NCBI RefSeq assembly: GCF_000003815.2
Contig: NC_049979.1
Location: 30,946,076 to 31,010,075, forward strand
From: Branchiostoma floridae
Taxonomy: Eukaryota; Chordata; Leptocardii; Amphioxiformes; Branchiostomatidae
Reading direction: 5' to 3'
DNA length: 64,000 nt
The position numbers and the translations under genes were made by a program. The notes under the pieces are model-generated. The model was not told the DNA's origin, did not search any database, and was given only the letters and a program-made list of their open reading frames with translations. This document shows positions 53,657 through 64,000 of this stretch, in pieces (position 1 is the stretch's first letter; each line of letters begins with the position of its first letter).

Positions 53657-54350
53657 CTTAACACCGTGTAGACGCGTGTCGGCGGTGATGGCTAAAAGTG
53701 CACGCTGCACCTTTCAAATCATATAGATTCCCAAAGGCTTTTCCATAACTATGCCACCCGATTGATATATCAAGGAAATCCACCTTAATTTATAACGTCT
53801 TAGTTTGCGCTTTTATCCGACAGTATGGGGTCATTTTTGACCCCAGGCGTATTTCTTTATCTGCCATAGCGACATTTTTCATCGGAGGAAAAATTCCTTC
53901 CATGAATTTATTTGTATGTCTTACAACATCTAACAATTTTTCACCGAGTTTTGCCCATTATTGTATAAGCTATACATGAAAGTTTGTGTCTGGTTCGGTG
54001 GGGTCAAAATTACCCCCAGCCAATTATGAATCATTAATTACGAAAAATCAAGAAATTTCCATAAAAGAACATGTATTCTTTATTATTGTATTACAGCAAC
54101 AAGTTATTGTTTCTTAGATGAGTAGACACCGAATATTTTGAATGAAAGAAATATAGTATTTAGTGTAAAACAAAGTTTTTCAACATTCTGCATAATTATG
54201 ACGATAAACACTAATAACATATGCTAATGAAAGTAAAAAAATTTCTAATTAATTAAAAAACAATATATGTACAGAATCTGCAGAAGGAACCTACGAGAAA
54301 GATCTTTGCGGGAAAAAAACAAGAGTTATTGTATGTATGTGTTTTGGTGG
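53657..54350. mobile_element. TTAA-element remnants in the arylsulfatase 3' flank
   Basis: TTAACACCGTGTAGACGCG (family 1-like end), then at 53826 GGGGTCATTTTTGACCCC and at 53999 GGGGTCAAAATTACCCCC (family 2-like). Starts 23 bases after the stop codon. Confidence 0.55.
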
Positions 54351-54373
54351 AGGACTATGGTGCATAATTAAGT

Positions 54374-54379
54374 AATAAA
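54374..54379 (+). terminator. Candidate poly(A) signal AATAAA for the arylsulfatase
   Basis: First clear AATAAA seen after the stop, 740 bases downstream. If used, most of the 3'UTR would be remnants of TTAA-type elements. AT-rich surroundings make a chance match quite possible. Confidence 0.25.
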
Positions 54380-54539
54380 CTAATTACTTTTCACAAATAT
54401 TGTATCTTTTTTTGTCAAATAACATGATTATGCTATCAGTATTATTGTAGCATCCAAATGATTGATTGGAAATTGATAAGACAAAAGTAGTGTAAAAGTA
54501 AGTGGAGTATGGTAGATTTTTAGAACACAAGGTGGTTTC

Positions 54540-55140
54540 TCCTTATTGGAGTGGGGGATCATTCATTTCGCAATTTCAAATCGACTTACTGTACGATCAC
54601 AAAATTTGCAGGGGTAATATGCTCGTTAAGTTTCATAATTTTTGAATTTCTTATCATTATGGCGTACTATGACGTAATTCTGGCGTCATAAATTAATTTT
54701 TTTGGGCTAAAACGGGGAATTCTTACAATACCTGAATATTTCACACAAAAAGTTAACAATAAAGGTTTCTTATCAATACCTAAGTATTATAAGACTTCTT
54801 TTGTCAAAAGCCGACGCAACGACGTCAAAAATGACGTCATAAAATGTTTACCTATCCGCTATCTTTGATTCTCAACCTTAGATGTCTTAAGATACATCTT
54901 TTTAAACATATAATGCTAAAACCCCATGAAGACGGATTGAAAACGTTTACAACTTCACATGAATGTTTCCTGTAAGAAAATACCAAGTAGTAATGAAATC
55001 CGACTGAAAAAAAGCTGGTTTTACTTGTTATCATGATATTGTCGGCCATGTTCGATTCTGACCAATTAATTCATCACATTAGCATAAGTCTTGCTAGGTA
55101 TCTAAGATATATGAAAATAAGTATAGTTTCTCTCAGTTTC
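54540..55140. mobile_element. Family 1b TTAA element, ends missing
   Basis: Interior as in 35640-36120. Contains the intact ATGTCTTAAGATACAT that serves as an empty-site reference for the nested insertion at 3459. Confidence 0.6.
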
Positions 55141-55195
55141 TCTCTTCAAAGTTAGCTTTTCTCAACGTTTATTGGTCAGTTAGGGTTGCCTCTTA

Positions 55196-55556
55196 AAACA
55201 TATCTGCAAACATCACAGGGATGTGCGACGGCTTTAAGAGGGCGTTTGGACCAACCCAGAGCAAGACAGCCCACCTTAAGTCCACCAATAGGGAGGAGAT
55301 CACGGATAAGAAGCAACAGATAAGAAGATGGGTGGGACATTACTCCGACCTCTACTCCGGGTAAAACAATGTCCCCCTCAGAGCCCAATACCTTTGAATG
55401 TCTGTCTGCCAACGATAGATGAACTCGACGTTGAGCCATCCTTTATAGAGTTTAACAAAGCCATCGACAGCTTGACAACCGGCAAGGCACCAGGCAGCGA
55501 GAAATCCCGCCGGACCTACCAAAACAATGCAAGACTACAGTGTATAAGGACATAAA
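55196..55556 (+). pseudogene. Non-LTR retrotransposon fragment (linker between endonuclease and RT)
   Basis: Frames read GPTQSKTAHLKSTNREEITD, RRWVGHYSDLYS and, after shifts, FIEFNKAIDSLTTGKAPGS. This is the ...W.EHYS.LYS....A...L..GKAPG.D segment before the RT domain of LINE ORF2. Truncated on both sides. Confidence 0.7.
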
Positions 55557-56199
55557 TCTTAGAAATAAGACATCATGTTTTGCCAATTAGAAATAAGTTT
55601 TAAAGTGAGAACATTGTTCTTGGTATAAAAGCATACGTCTTAGAAAGAACTCATTTTGGCAATTGTTTAGCTCAAGAGCAAATGTCTGTAAGGATTAATC
55701 AATGGTGGCAAGGTTAAAAAATCAATTTGGCTCATATTTTGCACAGTGATAGTACTTGGTCCACAACCCCTCAAAATAGCCTTCTTTTGGATAAAAACTC
55801 ATTGTTGCCATAGTATCGGGCCAACAAAGTTTTTTGGCCAAAGTTCTCCCCAATTTCCACATCTCAAAAACACGAAAATTGGCTTACTTTACGGCATTGT
55901 CACTCCAACACCTTTTACTTTATCGTCAAAACAAAACAAGATCTGAAAAGGACAACATTTTTGCCTTTTAGAAATTGTTGTTTAGTTTCCAACGAGATAA
56001 AATTGAGTTCTTTGGGAAGATGAAAACAATACAATGTTTCGATCTTTAAATTAACGTAATTTTTGGCCCAATTTTGTAACGCTATAAGTACTGCTCTGGT
56101 AATTTTGTTGACTTGAAAATTGCACCCTGTATAGATGATTCGGTTATCTATGAATTGCATTGTTGCACAAATTGGGGTCTTGTTTGGTTGTCGCGGGGT

Positions 56200-58180
56200 C
56201 GTCCTCAAAAGTAGGCCACATTTTGCGTTTGACGAAAACTGTGAATTTTAGACATGTTCAAAGTACTACATGTGACAAAGTGAAAAGGAATTCTAACACA
56301 ACTTCTTGTCAAAATGACATCTATGTATTACCTTTTGAATAAATGCTTGAAGAGTTTCAGATCGTAATGTTTAGTCCCGTGGTTGTCCCTGCAAGTAGGC
56401 CACTTTTTTGCATTTGGCAAAAATTGTGAATTTCAGTCATGTTCATGTGAAAAATCCCAAAATTCAACAATTTGAAGTAATGTTTGCTCAAAGGGAAAAT
56501 GAAGTACTGTGGGCACTCCTACACACCTACACGTGTATACATTTGTGGTGTGCATACACACCTACAAATATACATTTTTAGTCAAAAATGGCCAAAAACC
56601 CTAGAAAAACTCATTTCTGGAGTAAACAATGAATAAAGCGTTGATGGGGTTCTGTGGTCATATGTCAAACGCACCTATGTACCAAGTTTCAGGTCATTTG
56701 GTTTTAATACAAGAGCATAGGAGCCAAAAATAGACATTTTTAGTCAAAAATGGCCGAAAACCCTAAAATAACTAATTCTTTCAGGGATGTATGAAGAAAA
56801 CGTTGATGTTCTTCTGTGATCATATGTCCAATGCACCTCTGTACCAAATTCCAGGTCATTAGCTTGTAATACCAGGGCACGGGGGCCCAAAATATACATA
56901 TTTTGTCTAAAAATGACCAAAAACCCTAAATATCATAAATTCTAAGGCCTCTATCAAGAAAGTGAAAAAAACTTCTGGGGGTATTTGCTATTTCTACCAC
57001 CCTGCCAAATTTCAGCTCATTTGGCCAAAAAATGAAAAAAAATAATCCCATTTGAAGATTTGACAGGAGCAGAACCTCTATCAAGATACCATACACATAT
57101 ACTAGAAAGGCCGACATTTGCTTAGGAGCAAATACAGCATATTGCAATCCATCTTCATCCTTGAAAAAATCCCCAAATTCAACAATTTGAAGTTATGTTT
57201 GCTCAAAGGGAAAATGAAGTACTGTGGGCACTTGTCCTACACACCTTCATGCCGAATTTTAGGTCATTTGGTTTCAATATAAGGGCATAGGAGCCAAAAA
57301 TATACATTTTTTAGTTAAAAATGGCTAAAAATCCCAAAATAACTCATTTTATAAGTGCTCTATGAAGGAAGTGTTGATGGGGTCCTGTTTTCATATGTCC
57401 AATTTACCTTTGTACCAAATTTCAGGTCATTTGGTTTACATACAAGGGCATAGAAGCTAACAATATACATTTTTAGCCAAAAATGACTGAAAATCCCAAA
57501 ATAACTATTTTTTGAAGTGATCTATGAAGAAAGTGTCAATGGGGTCCTGTGGGCATATGTTCAATGCACCTCTGTACCAAATTTCAGGTCAGTTGGTTTC
57601 TATACAAGGGCATAGGAGCAAAAAATATACATTTTTAGTCAAAAATGGCCAAAAACCCTAAAATAACTCATTTTTGGAGTAAACAATGAACATAGCGTTG
57701 ATGGGGTTCTGTGGTCATATGTCAAACGCACCTATGTACCAAATTTCAGGTCATTTGGTTTTAATAAAAGGGCATAGGAGCCAACAATATACATTTTTAG
57801 TCAAAAATGGCCCAAAACCCTAAAATAATTAATTTTTGAAGTGATCTATGAAGAAAGTGTTGATGGTTTTCTGTGCTCATATGTCTAATGCACCTCTGTA
57901 CCAAATTTCAGGTCATTAGCTTGTAATACCAGGGCACAGGGGCCCAAAATATACATATTTTGTCTAAAAATGACCCAAAACCCTAAATATCATAAATTCT
58001 AAGGCCTCTATCAAGAAAGTGAAAAAAGCCTGGGGGTATTTGCTATTTCTACCTCCCTGCCAAATTTCAGCTCATTTGGTCAAAAAATGAAAAAAATAAT
58101 CCCATTTGAAGATTTGACAGGAGGAGAAACAAAGGAAAAACAGTATATTGCATCCATACTATGTATGGATTGCAATATAA
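56200..58180 (+). mobile_element. Family 4 element with about 162-bp internal repeats and terminal hairpin
   Basis: The TTTCAGGTCATTTGG landmark recurs at 56691, 56853, 57015, then 57261, 57424, 57586, 57749, 57910, 58069, so spacing is 159-163 within two arrays. The second array restarts after a repeat of the leader (CAACAATTTGAAGT, CTCAAAGGGAAAATGAAGTACTG at 56466 and 57181). Ends GATTTGACAGGAGGAGAAAC and a hairpin at 58146-58177. No coding frame. Confidence 0.75.
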
Positions 58181-58376
58181 TAACAAAGTCAAACGATATC
58201 ACCACCGTCATGGCAATACTTTTTAATTAACACACTTTTCGAATTTTAGATGATATGAAATATAATAAATAAACTATTTAAACCTAAGGCGGCAGTGACT
58301 GTGTTTGAAAATAAAATATTTACCTAATAGAATAACCGGTTTGGACAAAGATGGACACCAAATAATTGCATTACCA

Positions 58377-59740
58377 AACTAGAGTTCCACGAACACATAC
58401 CTTTACCAAATAAACCAGGTTAGTTATGTAGAATGATGTCTGTAGACATAAATGTGCTACTCATTATATTTTGTTTTATATGCCTTGAGATGGTTCATAA
58501 CATTTTGCCATTGCTTATACAAATTAGATCCATATTTACATACTAATATTAGATTGTATCAAGCATCACTTATGCTGTCAGCATACAAAAAATCAAGATG
58601 ATCCTTTCATCCCTTCTTGACTTATTCTCTTTCAAAGCAGGAAACTAAACCGGCTCCTGCAGTTCAAGAAAAGATGTTAGCGGACCTAAACATACACCTC
58701 TTACTCTCTGCCATCTTTTTCAGTTACATATGTGACAAGTTTGAAACTCCTATCACGGAATGCAGTGGATTTATCAACTTCCCTCATTAATTATATAAAT
58801 TAGTTGTTAATTTGCACAAATAGTATCTCATTATGTAATTTTTTACTTAGGCTATCTACATACCAAAAATCATGACGCTCCGTCAACACGTTCATATTTT
58901 TCCATTAATTTTGCCAATGAGATCATCTGCATAATCAATATGTATTGATATTTCTTTATTTCTCAGCTACAAATGTGACAAGTTTGAAAGTCCTATAAAG
59001 AAATGCACTGGATTTACACACTTTTCTTATTAATTATGCAAATTAACTGTCGATTTGCATTATTAGAATTCCATCATGTAAGTCTTCCCTTTGTCTATCT
59101 ACATACCAAAAATCATGACGATCCGTCAACACGTTTATATTTTCTCATTAATTATGCAAATGAGGCCATCATTTGCATAATAAATATGCATAAATATTTC
59201 TCTCTTTCTCATCTATATATGTGACAAGTTTGAAAGTCATATCATGAAATGCAGTGGATTTCTAAACTTTCCTCACTAATTATGCAAATTAGTTGCTGAT
59301 TTGCATAATAAGTATTCCATTACGTACATTGTTACTTGAGCTATCTACATCCCAAAAATCATTACGATCCATCTGCACCTTCTCGAGTTATTCTCGTCCA
59401 AAGTTTGAAAGGAAATCGGCAACTGCAGTTCTAAAAACCCGCTAGGGGGTCCAAACTTACAGCACTTGCTCTCTGCCCCAAAGACTATTTACCACTCAAA
59501 AATGATAACCACAGCATGTCTAGAACACGAGATATCAAAAATTGAGGTTCTGCTGCAGTACTTTAGCAAGCCGCTAGAAGGCCCATTATCGAACTTGACC
59601 TTCGTTTTCCCGACCCCTACCCACCTACCAAATATCATCGGGATTCATCCAAGACTTCTTGAGTTATGCTGGTAACACACAGACACACACACAGACTCAC
59701 AAGCCCAAAACATAACCATAGCCATTCAGGCACAGATTAT
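58377..59740 (+). mobile_element. Family 3 element, near full length
   Basis: CTAGAGTTCCACGAACACA to CATAACCATAGCCATTCAGGCA, collinear with 23848-25235. Repeated ATTATGCAAAT words; short CA run near the end. Confidence 0.7.
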
Positions 59741-60373
59741 AATACATTACACAGGGTAGCCTTTTTCCAGTGTGTTGAAAAAAAATTCTTCTATCTGTAT
59801 CCAAAATTGTGTGCACCCACCCCACAGTCCCAAAATAAATGAAGACCTGATTCGTATTCTTCTCTACAATAAGTACATATTGACATGTCTATTAAGGTCT
59901 CATTTATGAGTTTCTTCTTGCCATAGACTTCTATGATATAATTCGTGTTTTACATGGTCGCGTTTATAATGAAGCTACATGAAATGTCAGCAAATTTTTC
60001 ATTCTATGTTGAGAAAATTTACTGTATATAATGGAAAAAAATTGCTAATGACTAGAATCCATAGGTTTGTTGTTTATAGCAATTACAAGCTACAATTAGT
60101 CAATCCCCGCAAAAGGCACTTTTTCCTTGCTAGCATACAACCGCACCATTCAGAACGCAGGACTGTGTACCTTCGACCTAGCGCGCGGCTGTCAAACTTT
60201 ACCTGCTAATTTCTTCAGTTACAAGCAAGCTTTCACCAATCTAACTTTTGATATCAGTTAGGCTGGCCAACTGGGAATTTCTCACTCCTAAAAATATGCG
60301 TCCATACAGTCATTCAGTTTTTGGCTCGGATCTATTTTAGGGTACCCACTCGGAGTAATACATCAATGAGACC

Positions 60374-60388
60374 TTAACCCTCAAGCAG
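60374..60388 (+). mobile_element. Family 2 TTAA element, left tip before nested insertion
   Basis: TTAACCCTCAAGCAGCCGACC matches 43425-43445; interrupted within the first 25 bases. Confidence 0.7.
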
Positions 60389-61270
60389 CCGACCTTATTA
60401 CCTTTGCCAGAATGGCTAAGGTTATGTTTTGGGCTTGTTAGTCTGTGTGTCTGTGTGTTACCAGCATAACTCAAGAAGTCTTGAATGGATCCCGATAATA
60501 TTTGGTAGGTGGGTAGAGGTCGGAAAACGAAGGTCAAGTTCGATAACGGGCCTTCTAGCGGCTTGCTAAGGTACTGCAGAAGAACCTCAATTTTTTATAT
60601 CTCGTATTCTGGACATGCCGTGTTTGTGATTTTAAAATGATGGATAGCCCATGGGGCAGAGAGCAAGTAGTATAATTTGGACCCCCTAGCGGCTTGTTTG
60701 GAACTGCAGTCGCTGATTTCCTTTCAAACTTTGGACGAGAATAACTAGAGAAGGTGTAGATGGATCGTCATGATTTTTGGAATGTAGATAGCCTAAGTAA
60801 AAACTTATATAATGAGATACTAGTTATTCAAATTAACAGCTAATCTGGATAATAAATGAGGGAAGTTGATAAATCCACTGCATTCAGTGATAGGACTTTC
60901 AAACTTGTTACACATGTAACTGCGAAAGATGGCAGAGAGTAAGAGGTGCATGTTTGGGTCCGCTAACGTCTTTCCTTGAACTGCAGGAGCCGGTTTAGTT
61001 TCCTACTTTGGAAGAGAATAAGTCAAGAAGGATGAAAGGATCATCATGATTTTTGGTATGCTGATAACTTAAATGATGCTTGATACAATTTAATATTATT
61101 ATGTGAATAGGGATCATATTTGTATAAGCAATGGCAAAATGTTATGAACCAACTCCAGGCATATAAAATAAAATAAAATGTAATGAGTAACACAGTTATG
61201 TCTACAGACATCATTCTACATAACAAACCTGGTTTATTTGGCAAAGGTATGTGTTCGTGGAACTCTAGTT
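60389..61270 (-). mobile_element. Family 3 element nested in a family 2 element
   Basis: Inverted relative to 58377-59740. Starts at the GCCAGAATGGCTAAGGTTATG end and finishes at GTTCGTGGAACTCTAG. Shorter than the full-length copies (internal deletion). Confidence 0.75.
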
Positions 61271-61925
61271 TTGCGTCTAAAATGACCGAGTGGGGTCCAA
61301 ACGGACCCCATAATGTTTTGTTTATAAAATCTCAGTTCCAATTCTTATCGGTGATCATTGTACATACATTGTTTCGTCAATGAAAGAGAAACATTTTACG
61401 TGATAAGATGTTGCTAATTCCAGCTCATTAACATAATTTATGCAAAAGATCAGAAGGACCACGTTTTACACTAAACATATTTTGACCAGGGAGGGGAATT
61501 TTGAGGCCCTCAGCAAAGTTTATGTCGCATAACTCATGAACGGCTAGTCCTACCAAACTTGGTAATTTATCAAAAAATATTTTAGAAAAAAATTTTGTCA
61601 ATAAATTAAGTTTATCGGGGGGTTGTCATGGCAACGGAATTCTGACAGGCATATTTTTGCCAAAATTTGCAAATTTCTATTAAAACAAGCTTTTCTTAGT
61701 AAACTACACTTGTTTTCTTACTACAATTAAATCCAATGAAATTCAACGTCATTTTCATGATCCAAAAATCATAATTTATGCTTATTTCATGACGTCAATG
61801 GTCAAAATCCAAGATGACTACCTCATTAGCTAAGTAACGTCATAATGTCGTCACAATGACACAAAAGTTATTGTGCGGATTTAGTTTTACATGTTTATTA
61901 TCCTCTGAAAGTTTAGTGGTTATAC
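61271..61925 (+). mobile_element. Family 2 TTAA element, remainder after nested insertion
   Basis: Resumes with TCTAAAATGACCGAGTGGGG, as at 43455, and carries GTGGGGTCCAAACGGACCCC and GTTGTCATGGCAAC (61623). Cut at about 61930 by the LINE tail. Confidence 0.7.
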
Positions 61926-61934
61926 GTTAAATGG

Positions 61935-64000
61935 TTTGATTTGATTTGATTTGATTTATTCGGCTGTATAATCATGAGAAATACAGCCAGGGCTACCCAA
62001 CTAGCCGGAGGCTATTATCAAGGGCTAGCCCTGGTAACATTACAATATACGTTATACAATGGTATACAGTATACAACAGTATTAACGATACATGTAACTT
62101 TGACTACAGAGGTGATCCGTGTTTACAGCTTGACTAGCAGTCGTACGATCTAGAATGTCAGTCTATGATACAAATGATACTACTCGGTTATCTATATAAG
62201 GCTAGTTAGTCAGCGATTAACACGTTTGAACGCTACAATGTATACGTAGTTGTTGCCATCAATAGCTACTATCAGTAATACAATGACTATTAGGAAACTT
62301 TATCAAGCGTTTACAGAGTATTTGTTATCAGGCGACGTGCGCAGTCTATTTTTGAAGGAGCTGATGGTGCTAGCTGTACGGGTACTACTGGGGAGAGAGT
62401 TCCTGAGGGAAATTGCTCTGCTGACAAATGTTCTCTGAGATCGTGTAGTCTTGTGTGCAGGAGTAGTCAAATGTTCACTGTTTCTTTGGGGGTAGCGGGA
62501 GTCGATAGCAGACGTTCGTGCATGAGGAAGCAGACTTTGCAGGTGTGGGGGGCAACGTCCATTCAACAGTTTGTACATGGTTACTGCCGTGTGGAACATT
62601 TGCTTCGGTACTGTAGTGACGGTAGGGATAGTTCGGAGTAGAGACGTTCGTATGAAGGGTACGGTAGTCCGAAGTGGCCACTGATAATCCTGGTGGTTTG
62701 ATACTGGACAGATTCCAGAATCTTTTGGTCACGTTTGGTAAGGCCGGCCCAGACAATGTCAGCATACTCTAGACTTGGTCTTGTGATCATAGTGTATAGC
62801 ATGAGAAGTAGATTCTTCGGAATCTTCTTCCGTAGAGCACATAGTAGTACGGATGATCGTCTAGCCTTTGTTGAGATGATCTCTACGTGTGTTGACCAGG
62901 ACAGGGTATTTGTGACAGTGACACCTAGGTGTTTATGACTGGTGACAACCTGTAAAACATTTCCTCCTAGGATCACAGGAGGAATCGATTGTGGAAGGGT
63001 GCGAGACGTAATAAACATGACTTTGCACTTGTCTATATTAGCCTCTAGTTTCCATTTTGAAAGCTAGGTTGACACAGAGCTCAACTCACTGTTTAGTGAT
63101 GCGACCACGCGGTCGATAGAGCGGTGGCAATAAGACAGTGATGTATCGTCGGCAAATAGGTTTGTTTGACACTGTGTAAGGCTAGTGGCCAGATCGTTGA
63201 TGTAAAGTATAAAAAGTGTCGGTCCGAGGACGGATCCTTGCGGCACTCCGGCTAATGGAGACTTCCATTCGGAGCCTACTCCCTGAATGACGACACGTTG
63301 TCGTCTATCGGAGAGATAGCTGGTGAACCAGTTGAGCATGGGGCCATTAATCCCGTATGTTTTTAATTTAGCAAGAAGTCCTGCGTGCCAGACCTTGTCA
63401 AAGGCCTTTCGGAGGTCAAGAAATACGCAGCCTACAATTTGTCCTCTATCTATGACGTCGGTCCATTCCTCCATTAGTCGACACAGCTGCAGTGCGGTGT
63501 TGTCAAGTGGTCTAAATCCGCTCTGGTGGTCAGTCAGTATCGGATTTATATGGGCAATTAGTCGCTTGTTCACCAGGGTTTCCATAACCTTTGACACTGC
63601 GCTCAGTAGTGATATATATATAGGCCTGTAGTTGTTTTAGAGGTGGCGGCTACCGGCTTTGTGAATGGGGGTTACGTTAGCTTTTTTCCATTCCGAAGGT
63701 ACCTGCCCGAGTTGGAGAGATTTGTTATACAGGCAGGTTAGAGGAGCTGAGATCGGATCTGCTACTAGGCGTAAGAGCCTGGGGGATATTTCGTCGGGTC
63801 CACATGACTTTCCGACTTTCAGAGAACTTAGTTGTTGTCGTACTTCCTCAACTGACAGCTGAACAGAATCCAAGACTGTTCCAGGGACAATTGTCGGGTG
63901 GAATGTTGGACCTGGGAAATTCCTAGCGGGAAGATCAGTCTGGTTTATGAAGAAATTGTTCAGGGCATTAGCCTTTTCTTCCGGAGTCTCCAGTATGGCT
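61935..64000 (-). pseudogene. CR1/L2-like LINE, ORF2 from palm to 3' end, decayed, 5' part beyond right edge
   Basis: Minus frames in order: PDEISPRLLRLVADPISAPL and VPSEWKKANVTPIHKAGS (63873-63637); QSGFRPLDNTALQLCRLMEE, CVFLDLRKAFDKVWHAGL, GVPQGSVLGPTLFILYINDL and the catalytic FADDTSL (63597-63064); LGVTVTNTLSWSTHV and PSLEYADIVWAGLT (63018-62581); C-terminal tail to 62303. The first three blocks share one frame broken by two stops (near 63639 and 63063); the last needs a frameshift near 62590. The 3' end is a short (AAATC)n tail at 61940-61965. Dead copy. Confidence 0.88.

Overview
This is a window of a eukaryotic, intron-rich animal genome with two assembly gaps. No operons, Shine-Dalgarno sites or long single-exon genes are seen. 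Coding sequence sits in short exons with GT-AG borders, separated by kilobases of repeat-filled intron. The repeat mix (piggyBac-type TTAA elements, CR1/L2-like LINEs, a Penelope-like fragment, microsatellites) together with expanded-looking sulfation genes suggests a marine invertebrate deuterostome such as amphioxus; the species is an inference.

Two genes can be reconstructed exon by exon, with reading phase matching at every junction. On the minus strand, from about 21.57 kb down to 0.93 kb and running off the left edge, is a Golgi type II carbohydrate sulfotransferase of the CHST8-14 (Sulfotransfer_2) family: five coding exons, 251 codons, with only the C-terminal exon(s) missing. On the plus strand, from 22,789 to 53,634, is a complete nine-exon arylsulfatase of the ARSB/ARSI/ARSJ clade: 544 residues with all expected catalytic residues. 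The genes are head to head, with start codons about 1.2 kb apart. One adds sulfate to glycan chains and the other probably removes it, so the pair looks like a writer/eraser module for sulfated GalNAc glycans (chondroitin or dermatan sulfate by family analogy).

Layout: 0.9-21.6 kb, sulfotransferase exons and introns, with one unrecognised plus-strand coding-like exon at 5.6-5.9 kb; 21.6-22.8 kb, shared intergenic promoter region; 22.8-53.6 kb, arylsulfatase, with a coding-like fragment of unknown kind next to a gap in intron 3 (34.6-35.1 kb); 53.6-64 kb, repeats only, ending in a degenerate minus-strand LINE that runs off the right edge.

The non-coding part is mostly repeats. Two related miniature piggyBac-type families (TTAA + CCCTATTCAGAC or CCCTCAAACCAC ends) are full of CRE-like TGACGTCA and X-box-like GTTGCCATGGCAAC motifs. 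A third family starting CTAGAGTTCCACGAACACA carries repeated octamer ATGCAAAT motifs. A fourth, built of about 162-bp units, ends in a conserved hairpin. Several nested insertions can be read directly. There are also striking palindromes: a 35-bp-stem hairpin, a 44-bp perfect palindrome, a cluster of about ten quasi-palindromes, and a hammerhead-ribozyme-like fold in the Penelope-like fragment.
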